Origin: Pseudomonadota bacterium
GTDB lineage: Bacteria; Pseudomonadota; Alphaproteobacteria; Rickettsiales; Midichloriaceae
Direction: 5' to 3'
Assembly: GCA_027621485.1 (NCBI GenBank)
Contig: JAQCBG010000036.1
Location: forward strand, 1 to 6,143
Length of the DNA: 6,143 bases
Position 1 is the stretch's first letter. Each line of letters opens with the position of its first letter. Shown piece by piece: positions 1-6,143 of this stretch. Under the pieces are notes generated by a model. The model did no database searches and had not been told where the DNA came from. It saw nothing but the letters and a program-made list of their open reading frames with translations. The position numbers and the translations under genes are program-made.

Positions 1-1237
1 TGCGATTTTTTTATATTTTTTTGTTTTTTCATCTAGCGATGAAGAAGATGTGGACGTCGCTAAAAAAAAGCAAGCAATAGATAAAAATAAAACATCGATA
101 CTAGAAAATTCTGTCAAAATTACCAAGCCAGCAGATATTGAAATCTCACTACCACAAACTATCACGCTTCCATCTCCTCCCGTTTTAAAAGATCCAGAAC
201 CTGAGATTGAAATTAAAGCAGAAAAAGCAGTTGAAATGCCTTCTCAGCTACCATCTTTGATTTCAAATGAAAAAGAATCACAGAATCAAAAAACACCTCA
301 AATATTAAAAACAGATAATACTATACCGCAACCAAGTTATATTATGCCAATTAGTCCTTTTGGTGCTAATAAACAAGAAGAAGAAGAAAAAAAGAAGCAA
401 CAAGCTTTAAATAATAGACGCAGAGCTTCAATTATGGTTATGGGCGGTAAAGGAGGCGATTTATTTAATCAAAACAACCCTTCAAAAGATACAAACGAAA
501 GCGCATCAAAAGTCAAATCAAGAAATAAATCAGAATATCTTGGCTTTGGAGAAGGGAAGCTAGATGGAAATACTATGCAAAGAACGAATGCGCCAAACGT
601 TACCGCAACAAAAATAGGAGATTTAAAGAGAATGATTCTTCAAGGTAAGGTATTAGATGCAGTCTTAGAGACTGCAATTAATACTGATTTACCAGGATCA
701 CTGAGAGCCATAGTAACGCGCGATGTATATTCAGAAGCAGGCAGTAGTGTCTTAATTCCAAAAGGCTCAAGATTAATTGGTAATTACGATGCAAATATAA
801 GTGCCGGCCAAACAAGAGTTTCAATAATTTGGAATAGATTAATTCTAACAAATGGGACTGATATAAATATTGCATCTAGTGGCACAGATCGCTTAGGAAG
901 GGCTGGCGTCGCAGGAAAAGTTGATAATAAAATTTTTGAGAGATTAGCAAGTGCTGCTTTGGTTTCATATGTTATACCACTTGCAATTAACAAAGTAACA
1001 GGCATAGGAGATGATGTAGTTGGCTCTGAAACAAAACCAGATGGCAGCACATCAGATACTGGAACAGTGAATTCAGTAACTATGAGAGAGGCAGGTGAAG
1101 ATTTTAGCAATATCGCAAAAGATGTTGTCAATAGTAGCTTTTCTTCAAGCCCAAGTATAACAATAAATCAGGGAACTATTATAACAATTTTAGTACAAAA
1201 TGATCTTACATTCCCTGTAAATAGATATGGATTTTAA
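1..1237 (+). CDS. virB10: VirB10/TrbI type IV secretion channel protein, 5' end cut by window edge
   Basis: Envelope-spanning scaffold of the type IV secretion channel, linking inner-membrane ATPases to the outer-membrane pore. The frame is open from codon 2-4 to the TAA at 1235-1237 (411 residues visible), so the GTG at 50 is an internal Val codon and the real start lies left of the window. Visible residues 1-10 (AIFLYFFVFS) look like the end of the single N-terminal membrane helix. They are followed by an acidic patch (DEED), a Lys-rich stretch and a Pro/Glu-rich periplasmic linker (about residues 45-75). A low-complexity Glu/Lys run lies near 120-130. The TrbI beta-barrel domain spans about 210-411, with the hydrophobic antenna region around residues 305-325 (FERLASAALVSYVIPLAI) and a typical end (TIITILVQNDLTFPVNRYGF). 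Family knowledge supports the role; the neighbours virB11 and virD4 fit it. The rvh-type assignment is an inference from gene order. Confidence 0.93.
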   Translation, partial: AIFLYFFVFSSSDEEDVDVAKKKQAIDKNKTSILENSVKITKPADIEISLPQTITLPSPPVLKDPEPEIEIKAEKAVEMPSQLPSLISNEKESQNQKTPQILKTDNTIPQPSYIMPISPFGANKQEEEEKKKQQALNNRRRASIMVMGGKGGDLFNQNNPSKDTNESASKVKSRNKSEYLGFGEGKLDGNTMQRTNAPNVTATKIGDLKRMILQGKVLDAVLETAINTDLPGSLRAIVTRDVYSEAGSSVLIPKGSRLIGNYDANISAGQTRVSIIWNRLILTNGTDINIASSGTDRLGRAGVAGKVDNKIFERLASAALVSYVIPLAINKVTGIGDDVVGSETKPDGSTSDTGTVNSVTMREAGEDFSNIAKDVVNSSFSSSPSITINQGTIITILVQNDLTFPVNRYGF

Positions 1238-1245
1238 AATATATC

Positions 1246-1250
1246 GAAGG
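1246..1250 (+). promoter_or_regulatory. Shine-Dalgarno sequence of virB11
   Basis: GAAGG lies 8 bases before the ATG at 1259 and just after the virB10 stop. It is the clearest ribosome binding site in the window and fixes the virB11 start. The 21-base gap leaves no room for a separate promoter of usual form, so virB11 is probably co-transcribed with virB10. Confidence 0.7.
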
Positions 1251-1258
1251 TTATCATT

Positions 1259-2254
1259 ATGAAATTTGCAGCTTTAGAAACTTACCTTGAGCCACTCAAG
1301 AAGATTTTTGAAGAGGATGGCGTTAATGAGATTTCTATCAATCAACCTGGCGAAGTTTGGATAGAAAACAGAGGCGACATTAGAAAAGAAGTAGTACCCA
1401 CCATGGATTTTAAGCATTTAAGAGCTCTTGCTCAACTTGTTGCTCAATCTACAGAACAAAAAATGAGCGAAGAGCTTCCATTGCTTTCTGCAACTCTTCC
1501 GACTGGATTTAGAATTCAGATAGTTATTCCGCCTGCTTGCGAAGTGGGTAAGATTAGTATGTCCATAAGGAAGCCATCTACAATGAATCTAGATTTAGAT
1601 TCTTATGCAAAACTTGGAGCATTTGATAATACTGCAGTAGAAAAAGAAGAAGATACAGATACCGAATTACTTGCAGATTTACTCAAAAAACAAGATATTA
1701 AGACTTTTCTTAAAGAATCCGTCATTCGCAAAAAAAATATAATAGTCAGCGGAGGTACATCTACGGGAAAAACAACTTTTACAAATGCAATGCTCACTGC
1801 TATACCTCATGATGAACGCTTAATTACTTGTGAAGATGCAAGAGAAATAGATCTTAAACATCATGAAAATCGCGTTCATCTACTGGCATCAAAAGGTGGA
1901 CAAGGAAGAGCAAAAGTTACAACGCAAGACTTAATAGAAGCATGCCTTAGACTAAGACCAGATAGAATTATAGTTGGCGAACTTAGAGGAACAGAAGCAT
2001 TTAGCTTCTTGCGTGCAATTAATACTGGTCATCCTGGGTCTATATCCACATTACATGCAGATACCCCAGCAATGGCAATAGAGCAACTAAAGTTAATGGT
2101 AATGCAAGCTGGGCTTGGTATGCCCCCAGATCAAATTAAATCCTACATATTAAGTGTGATAGATATAGTTGTGCAATTAAAGAGAGCAAAAGGAGGCAAA
2201 AGATTTGTTTCAGAGATATATTTTAAAGGAATGGAAGAGCATAAATTAGCATAG
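1259..2254 (+). CDS. virB11: VirB11 type IV secretion hexameric ATPase
   Basis: Cytoplasmic traffic ATPase that powers type IV pilus/channel assembly and substrate transfer, working with VirB4 and VirD4 at the inner membrane. The 331-residue length is normal for the family. The N-terminal domain occupies about residues 1-120. A short acidic linker (EKEEDTDTE, about 129-137) joins it to the RecA-like C-terminal domain. Walker A is GGTSTGKTT at 165-173, the Asp box is CEDAREI at 191-197, Walker B is RIIVGELRG at 236-244 with Glu241, and the His box is TGHPGSISTLHAD at 256-268. All catalytic motifs are intact. The absence of any N-terminal membrane segment agrees with a peripheral protein. The stretch between the motifs (LLASKGGQGRAKVTTQDLIE) is as I remember it from Rickettsiales homologues. 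The start is supported by GAAGG 8 bases upstream. It sits 21 bases after virB10. Confidence 0.97.
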   Translation: MKFAALETYLEPLKKIFEEDGVNEISINQPGEVWIENRGDIRKEVVPTMDFKHLRALAQLVAQSTEQKMSEELPLLSATLPTGFRIQIVIPPACEVGKISMSIRKPSTMNLDLDSYAKLGAFDNTAVEKEEDTDTELLADLLKKQDIKTFLKESVIRKKNIIVSGGTSTGKTTFTNAMLTAIPHDERLITCEDAREIDLKHHENRVHLLASKGGQGRAKVTTQDLIEACLRLRPDRIIVGELRGTEAFSFLRAINTGHPGSISTLHADTPAMAIEQLKLMVMQAGLGMPPDQIKSYILSVIDIVVQLKRAKGGKRFVSEIYFKGMEEHKLA

Positions 2255-2259
2255 CTCTT
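2235..2259 (+). terminator. Weak hairpin across the virB11 stop codon
   Basis: AAGAGC (2235-2240) and GCTCTT (2254-2259) are perfect reverse complements separated by a 13-base loop, and a short T-rich stretch follows. The stop codon TAG (2252-2254) lies at the loop/stem boundary. The stem is only 6 bp and there is no clean T tract, so at best this would be a weak or partial terminator or an RNA-stability element. It may be chance. Confidence 0.2.
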
Positions 2260-2396
2260 TATTCATAAAAGCAAATGTAATTTTAATATTTATTACAAAC
2301 TTCATAAAAATGTAGCAAATCTACTGAATTAATTTTATTGTTTATAAGATCCTTTCTGCAGCTTTTGTCTGCTCAAGTAATATTTTCTATATAGAT
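2255..2396. other. AT-rich spacer between virB11 and virD4
   Basis: These 142 bases hold no plausible gene. They contain a 6-bp inverted repeat, TGTAAT (2276-2281) and ATTACA (2292-2297), with a 10-base loop, and a 4-bp repeat around GTAG/CTAC (2312-2324). Neither carries a T tract. No Shine-Dalgarno sequence is visible before the virD4 ATG, and no promoter with good boxes at a workable distance could be picked by eye. The gap is much larger than the virB10-virB11 gap, so virD4 may have its own transcription start here. Confidence 0.5.
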
Positions 2397-4181
2397 ATGT
2401 CGAATTTTATTAGGAATTTTATTATTGCACTGCTTTGTTTTATAGCGGGCTTCGTACTTATTTTATATATTATGGGTATGATTTTTGGCTTCACAGAAGC
2501 AGGAACTGCATATATCACGAATCCAGTCATTATAAAATCTTTTAAGCCAGTGAGTGATTTACTTAATTACTGCTTTTGGCTTTATAGTAATATCAAATTG
2601 ATAGATTTTCGCTATCATAATTATTTAATGCTACGTCTTATATCTTCTGTAATATTACCTCTTATAACATATTTAAGTCTTGTATTTATATTTCGTAAAG
2701 AGTTGTATGCATTACGTCCATTTAAAAAAGAAGAATCTATACACGGCGATGCAAGATGGGCAGATGAGGCAGATATTGCAAAAGCAGGTCTTAGAGTAAA
2801 AAAAGGTATGCTTATTGGAAGAGATAAAAAAGGATTTCTTGTAGCTGGAGGATATCAACACACACTTCTTTTTGCGCCAACAGGTTCTGGTAAAGGTGTG
2901 GGATTTGTAATTCCTAACTTACTGTACTGGGAAGATTCTGTATTTGTGCATGATATTAAACTAGAAAACTACGAGCTCACAAGTGGATATAGAGCAAAAA
3001 TGGGTCAGGAAGTATATGTATGGAGTCCGGCAGATCCAGACGGAAACACTCATTGTTACAATCCAATAGATTGGGTTAGTAGTAAACCTGGGCAAATGGT
3101 TGATGATGTTCAAAAGATCGCAAATCTCATTATGCCAGAAAAAGAATTTTGGAATAACGAGGCAAGATCATTATTTGTTGGGGTACTTTTATATTTAATT
3201 GCAGATCCTACTAAAGTAGCATCTTTTGGAGAGGTTGTGCGCACAATGCGTAGCGATGATGTAGTGTATAATCTTGCGGTTGTTTTAGATACTATGGGTA
3301 GCGATATACATCCAGTTGCTTATATGAATATAGCTGCATTCCTGCAAAAAGCAGATAAAGAGCGCTCAGGTGTAATTTCAACAATGAATTCAAGTTTAGA
3401 GCTTTGGTCAAATCCTTTAATTGATACTGCTACAGCATCTAGTGATTTTAATATCACACTCTTTAAAAAGAAATTAACTACCGTGTACGTTGGCTTAACA
3501 CCTGATAATTTACAGAGATTACAGCCTTTAATGCAAGTTTTTTATCAACAAGCAACAGAATTTTTATCTCGTAAAATGCCAGGTAAAGATGAGCCATATG
3601 GAGTGATGTTTATGATGGATGAATTCCCAACGCTTGGTAAGTTAGAGCAGTTTATGAGTGGTATTGCGTATTTTAGAGGATATCACGTTCGATTATTCTT
3701 AATTATTCAAGATACTCAACAATTAAAAGGCATATATGAAGAGCCTGGAATGAATTCGTTTTTATCTAACTCTACATATAGAATTACATTCTCTGCAAAT
3801 AACTATGAAACTGCAAACCTTATTTCGCAGCTTTGCGGTAATAAAACTGTCGATCAAGTTTCTGCAAGTAAACCAAAATTTTTAGACTTTAACCCAGCTT
3901 CACGCTCAATAAATGTTTCGCAAACACAGCGCGCATTACTATTACCTCAAGAAGTAATTGGATTGTCTCGCGACGAGCAAATAATACTGATAGAATCTTC
4001 TCCACCTATTAAATCTAAGAAAATAAAGTATTTTGCAGATTCAATGTTTACAAAAAGATTACTTGAGCCTATTAAAATACCTCAGCAAGAGCCATTTGAT
4101 ATTAATAAGCTCAAAAGAAAAAAAGGAACCCCTGCTGATCAAAAAGAAGAGGCATCATCAGATAGCTCGCAACAAACATAG
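2397..4181 (+). CDS. virD4: VirD4 type IV coupling protein (TraG/VirD4 ATPase)
   Basis: Inner-membrane coupling ATPase that recognises substrates and hands them to the type IV channel. The 594 residues fit the family. There are two N-terminal membrane helices (about 8-30 and 79-99) with a periplasmic loop between them. Next come the conserved HGDARWA segment (about 116-122) and Walker A, APTGSGKG, at 160-167. Further on are the HDIKLENYE strand motif, FWNNEARSLF in the all-alpha region, and Walker B MFMMDEFPTLG at 404-414 with Asp408-Glu409. The last about 30 residues are hydrophilic, Lys-rich then Ser/Gln-rich (ending SSDSSQQT), a divergent tail of the kind that varies between VirD4 proteins. 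The ATG at 2397 is chosen because it precedes the first membrane helix, although no Shine-Dalgarno sequence is evident. In an rvh-like system the substrates would be protein effectors; that is inference, since no relaxase gene is seen here. Confidence 0.97.
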   Translation: MSNFIRNFIIALLCFIAGFVLILYIMGMIFGFTEAGTAYITNPVIIKSFKPVSDLLNYCFWLYSNIKLIDFRYHNYLMLRLISSVILPLITYLSLVFIFRKELYALRPFKKEESIHGDARWADEADIAKAGLRVKKGMLIGRDKKGFLVAGGYQHTLLFAPTGSGKGVGFVIPNLLYWEDSVFVHDIKLENYELTSGYRAKMGQEVYVWSPADPDGNTHCYNPIDWVSSKPGQMVDDVQKIANLIMPEKEFWNNEARSLFVGVLLYLIADPTKVASFGEVVRTMRSDDVVYNLAVVLDTMGSDIHPVAYMNIAAFLQKADKERSGVISTMNSSLELWSNPLIDTATASSDFNITLFKKKLTTVYVGLTPDNLQRLQPLMQVFYQQATEFLSRKMPGKDEPYGVMFMMDEFPTLGKLEQFMSGIAYFRGYHVRLFLIIQDTQQLKGIYEEPGMNSFLSNSTYRITFSANNYETANLISQLCGNKTVDQVSASKPKFLDFNPASRSINVSQTQRALLLPQEVIGLSRDEQIILIESSPPIKSKKIKYFADSMFTKRLLEPIKIPQQEPFDINKLKRKKGTPADQKEEASSDSSQQT

Positions 4182-4245
4182 TGAAATAAAAAATTATTTT
4201 ATTAAAGCGATATTGAATTATAAAGCAAATTATTTTGAGAATACA

Positions 4246-4545
4246 ATGTATATAAAAGCAATTTTAGCACTTTTTATAGTCATTGGTGTGATAGTAATTA
4301 TTTACTGGATCATCAAATATTTTGCTAGAAAGTTTTTTCCAAGACTACTGCCAAATCTGCATAATGTCGCTGATAGTTCTATGTCTATCAAAGAAGTACT
4401 ACATATAGATGCCACAAATAAGATTATAATAGTGCAAATATATGAATGCCATTACGTTATATTACTTAATAAGAGTAATCAGCTTTTAATTGATAAAATC
4501 AACTCTAAGCACTTTATTAGTGCAAAACAAGATGAAAAAAATTAA
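4246..4545 (+). CDS. fliO: FliO-like flagellar export assembly protein
   Basis: Small bitopic membrane protein that in known flagella assists assembly of the FliP core of the type III export gate. The product is 99 residues. One membrane helix (about 3-23, very Ile/Val-rich) is followed by a basic stretch (KYFARKFFPR) and a small cytoplasmic domain. The segment IKEVLHIDATNKIIIVQIYE (48-67), then HYVILLNKSNQLLIDKI, follows the FliO pattern of a conserved strand pair ending in a hydrophobic Leu-rich strand. The position directly before fliP is the classic fliO-fliP order. The frame is open upstream into the virD4 tail, but the ATG at 4246 puts the helix at the N-terminus as expected and has a weak GAG (4237-4239) upstream. 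Sequence identity with known FliO proteins cannot be judged by eye; the call rests on topology, pattern and context. Confidence 0.7.
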   Translation: MYIKAILALFIVIGVIVIIYWIIKYFARKFFPRLLPNLHNVADSSMSIKEVLHIDATNKIIIVQIYECHYVILLNKSNQLLIDKINSKHFISAKQDEKN

Positions 4546-5311
4546 TATCAACGATACATCAGCTATTTTCTTGGCATCTTTTTCAAGAAGTTTTTTTCTC
4601 TGCCTAGTTTTTATTTTTATCTTTTGTAATATCGCAAACGCAGATCCAATCACTATAGATTTTGGCGCTGAGGAAAATGGACCTTTTAGCTCTCGATTAA
4701 TCCAAATAATCGGCATTATCACAATACTTAGTATAGCGCCTTCAATTCTAATAATGATAACATCTTTTACAAGAATTGCTGTTGTGCTTTCTTTTGTGCG
4801 TACTGCTCTTGGACTGCAGCAAACACCTCCAAATGCCGTATTGATTAGTTTATCATTGTTTTTGACATTCTTTACTATGGCTCCTGTCTTCAATAATGCT
4901 TATGAAGATGGCCTTCGTCCAATGCTTGAGCGTGAAATATCAGAGGAATATGCAATACAAGGCATGATCAAACCCTTTCAAGATTTTATGATTGCAAATA
5001 CCAGAAACCAAGATCTAGAATTATTTATTGGCATGAGTAAATTAGATGATAATATCATCAGTAATAAAGAGCAAATTCCTCTATATACAATTATTCCTGC
5101 ATTTATGATTAGCGAATTAAAGAAAGCATTTGAAATAGGATTTTTGATCTTTTTACCATTTTTGATTATAGATATAACAATATCTGCAATACTCATGTCT
5201 ATGGGAATGATGATGCTTCCTCCTGTGGTTATATCACTGCCTTTTAAGCTAATATTTTTTACGCTCATTGATGGGTGGTTTGATATGCGGCAGCATTGTC
5301 AAGAGTTATAG
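4532..5311 (+). CDS. fliP: FliP, flagellar type III export gate protein
   Basis: Integral membrane protein forming the FliP5-FliR1 core pore of the flagellar export gate. From the ATG at 4532 it has 259 residues, slightly longer than the usual roughly 245. The N-terminus looks like a Sec signal peptide: MKK, a hydrophobic core at about 20-32, and likely cleavage after ANA at 35-37. A signal peptide is typical of FliP and not of the virulence homologue SctR, which supports the flagellar call. The first family signature is TSFTRIAVVLSFVRTALGLQ from residue 77, continuing QTPPN. The second is around 214-239 (MGMMMLPP at 224-231), and the end is LIDGW. A TTG at 4490 in the same frame is the only earlier candidate start, but it would bury the signal peptide, so ATG is preferred. 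The start overlaps the fliO-like gene by 14 bases, suggesting translational coupling. No clear Shine-Dalgarno sequence is present. Confidence 0.95.
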   Translation: MKKININDTSAIFLASFSRSFFLCLVFIFIFCNIANADPITIDFGAEENGPFSSRLIQIIGIITILSIAPSILIMITSFTRIAVVLSFVRTALGLQQTPPNAVLISLSLFLTFFTMAPVFNNAYEDGLRPMLEREISEEYAIQGMIKPFQDFMIANTRNQDLELFIGMSKLDDNIISNKEQIPLYTIIPAFMISELKKAFEIGFLIFLPFLIIDITISAILMSMGMMMLPPVVISLPFKLIFFTLIDGWFDMRQHCQEL

Positions 5312-5386
5312 CGTTTTATAATACTCTGGGAAAATCCTATAACTTTACTAAAATCAATGTATTTTGTTATTTTTCTGAGATTACAA
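5312..5386. other. Convergent gap between fliP and ccoP
   Basis: The two genes meet tail to tail across 75 AT-rich bases. An imperfect inverted repeat lies at 5303-5326 (GAGT and TATA pairing with TATA and ACTC, with a 2-base bulge) over the fliP stop codon, and a 5-bp AAAAT/ATTTT stem lies at 5350-5365 before a short T-rich run. Neither is a convincing intrinsic terminator in either direction. Confidence 0.45.
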
Positions 5387-6143
5387 CTACTCTCCTCCAC
5401 CTAATTGATGAACATATATCGCAACTTGCTTAATAAGGGAATCTTTCAGCTTACCTTCCCAATATGGCATAATCCCTGCGCGCCCATGATATATAGTCTT
5501 GTATATAGAATCTTCATCATCACCATAGAGCCAAATTGCATCTTGCAAACTTGGAGCACCAAAATCTCTCATACCCTCTCCTCTTATACCGTGACAAGAT
5601 GCGCAATGCTCCTTAAAAAGTAAAGATGCCTGATTATCTAGAGCATTAGATTTCGCGCTAAGAGATATTACATACTGCGTAAGTAATTTTACCTCATTGT
5701 CATTTAGTATTTTATCATCTCCAAATGCAGCCATCGCAGATTCTCTTGTATCTTCATGACCAGAGCGGATGCCATATTTAATAGTTTGATATATATCATC
5801 TATAGTACCACCCCACATCCAACTACCTGACGCAAGATTTGGATATCCAATAGAGCCTGTCCCACCAGAACCATGACACGGAGCGCAGTTATTATGAAAA
5901 GCAAAACGCCCTCCAGCAATTGCAAATTTCATAAGTGCTGGATTATCCATAATTTCTTTAAAAGACGCATTATCAAATTCTGCTTGATATTTTTCTTTTA
6001 ATTTTTCTATATCTCGCTGATCTTCTTCTAATTCTTTATACGAACTCCATGTAAGTAGTCCATTGCTATTTGGGGATGGAGATGATGGATATAAAATCCA
6101 ATAAAATAAAGAGAAAAAAAGAGTAATATAAAACAATACCCTA
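5387..6143 (-). CDS. ccoP: CcoP/FixP, dihaem subunit of cbb3-type cytochrome c oxidase, 5' end cut by window edge
   Basis: Membrane-anchored dihaem cytochrome c that feeds electrons into the cbb3 high-affinity oxidase at the periplasmic face. The frame is open to the right edge (251 residues visible), so the TTG at 6136 is internal and the start lies outside. Residues 1-18 (RVLFYITLFFSLFYWILY) form the conserved membrane helix, followed by the family-typical LYP and LLTWSSYKELEED. Two cytochrome c domains follow. Haem site one is CAPCH at 86-90 with the likely axial Met137 (SAMAAFG); site two is CASCH at 180-184 with Met225 (IMPYWEGKL). Both sites look functional. The protein ends LGGGE before TAG. 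If the usual order holds, ccoN, ccoO and ccoQ lie to the right beyond the window. It is convergent with fliP and so belongs to a separate transcription unit. Confidence 0.94.
   Translation of the reverse strand, partial: RVLFYITLFFSLFYWILYPSSPSPNSNGLLTWSSYKELEEDQRDIEKLKEKYQAEFDNASFKEIMDNPALMKFAIAGGRFAFHNNCAPCHGSGGTGSIGYPNLASGSWMWGGTIDDIYQTIKYGIRSGHEDTRESAMAAFGDDKILNDNEVKLLTQYVISLSAKSNALDNQASLLFKEHCASCHGIRGEGMRDFGAPSLQDAIWLYGDDEDSIYKTIYHGRAGIMPYWEGKLKDSLIKQVAIYVHQLGGGE

Noticed and set aside
50..52. GTG as the start of virB10
   Set aside because: The frame is open to the window edge, and the upstream codons encode a hydrophobic segment expected for the VirB10 membrane helix, so this is an internal Val.
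784..1131. 115-residue minus-strand frame inside virB10
   Set aside because: It is antisense to the conserved TrbI domain, has no recognisable motif and has no ribosome site; it is a shadow frame.
1730..1737. Run of eight A before the VirB11 Walker A motif as a frameshift site
   Set aside because: The frame is intact on both sides, and no alternative frame product makes sense; similar A runs (for example 62-69) are common in this AT-rich DNA.
2365..2393. TTGTCT, 17-base spacer, TATATA as a virD4 promoter
   Set aside because: The boxes are only 4/6 matches each, and transcription would begin at about 2400, after the ATG at 2397.
4185..4203. AATAAAA/TTTTATT inverted repeat just after virD4 as a terminator
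   Set aside because: The 7-bp stem is A-T only and is not followed by a T tract; such palindromes are expected by chance in sequence this AT-rich.
4486..4893. 135-residue minus-strand frame over fliO/fliP
   Set aside because: It lies antisense to the FliP signature region, and its composition follows from the opposite strand.
4532..5311. SctR-type virulence secretion protein instead of FliP
   Set aside because: The N-terminal signal peptide, the length and the preceding FliO-like gene all favour the flagellar member of the family.
5405..5623. 72-residue plus-strand frame inside ccoP
   Set aside because: It lies antisense to the second haem domain of CcoP and has no domain or ribosome site.
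6134..6136. TTG (minus strand) as the start of ccoP
   Set aside because: The frame continues to the edge, and a start here would cut into the conserved membrane helix and lose the first part of CcoP.

Overview
This AT-rich window (roughly one-third G+C by eye) reads as a chromosomal segment of a flagellated member of the Rickettsiales, most plausibly a Midichloria-like endosymbiont lineage. Three things point there. First, the order virB10-virB11-virD4 is that of the Rickettsiales vir homolog (rvh) type IV secretion system, and the VirB11 protein looks very Rickettsiales-like from memory of the family. Second, flagellar genes follow directly, although most Rickettsia-type genomes lack them. 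Third, the tail of a cbb3 oxidase subunit gene (ccoP) is present; cbb3 oxidase is known from Midichloria-type Rickettsiales but not from Rickettsia. The taxonomic call is an inference; no marker RNA gene is present. The standard code fits: Trp is TGG in the genes read.

Layout. Positions 1-1237 (+) hold the 3' part of virB10, whose reading frame is open to the left edge. virB11 (1259-2254, +) follows after 21 bases and has a clear Shine-Dalgarno sequence. A 142-base AT-rich spacer separates it from virD4 (2397-4181, +). After another 64 bases come a small fliO-like gene (4246-4545, +) and fliP (4532-5311, +), which overlap by 14 bases. A 75-base convergent gap then leads to the 3' part of ccoP on the minus strand (5387-6143), which is open to the right edge.

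How the genes work together. VirB10 is the envelope-spanning energy sensor of the type IV channel. VirB11 is its cytoplasmic hexameric ATPase. VirD4 is the inner-membrane coupling ATPase that recruits substrates. FliO and FliP belong to the flagellar type III export gate: FliP forms the core pore and FliO helps assemble it. CcoP is the dihaem electron-entry subunit of a high-affinity terminal oxidase.

I found no RNA gene, insertion sequence, CRISPR array, attachment site or strong terminator. Nothing looks like an undescribed system. The most notable point is the direct, same-strand junction of type IV secretion and flagellar export genes.
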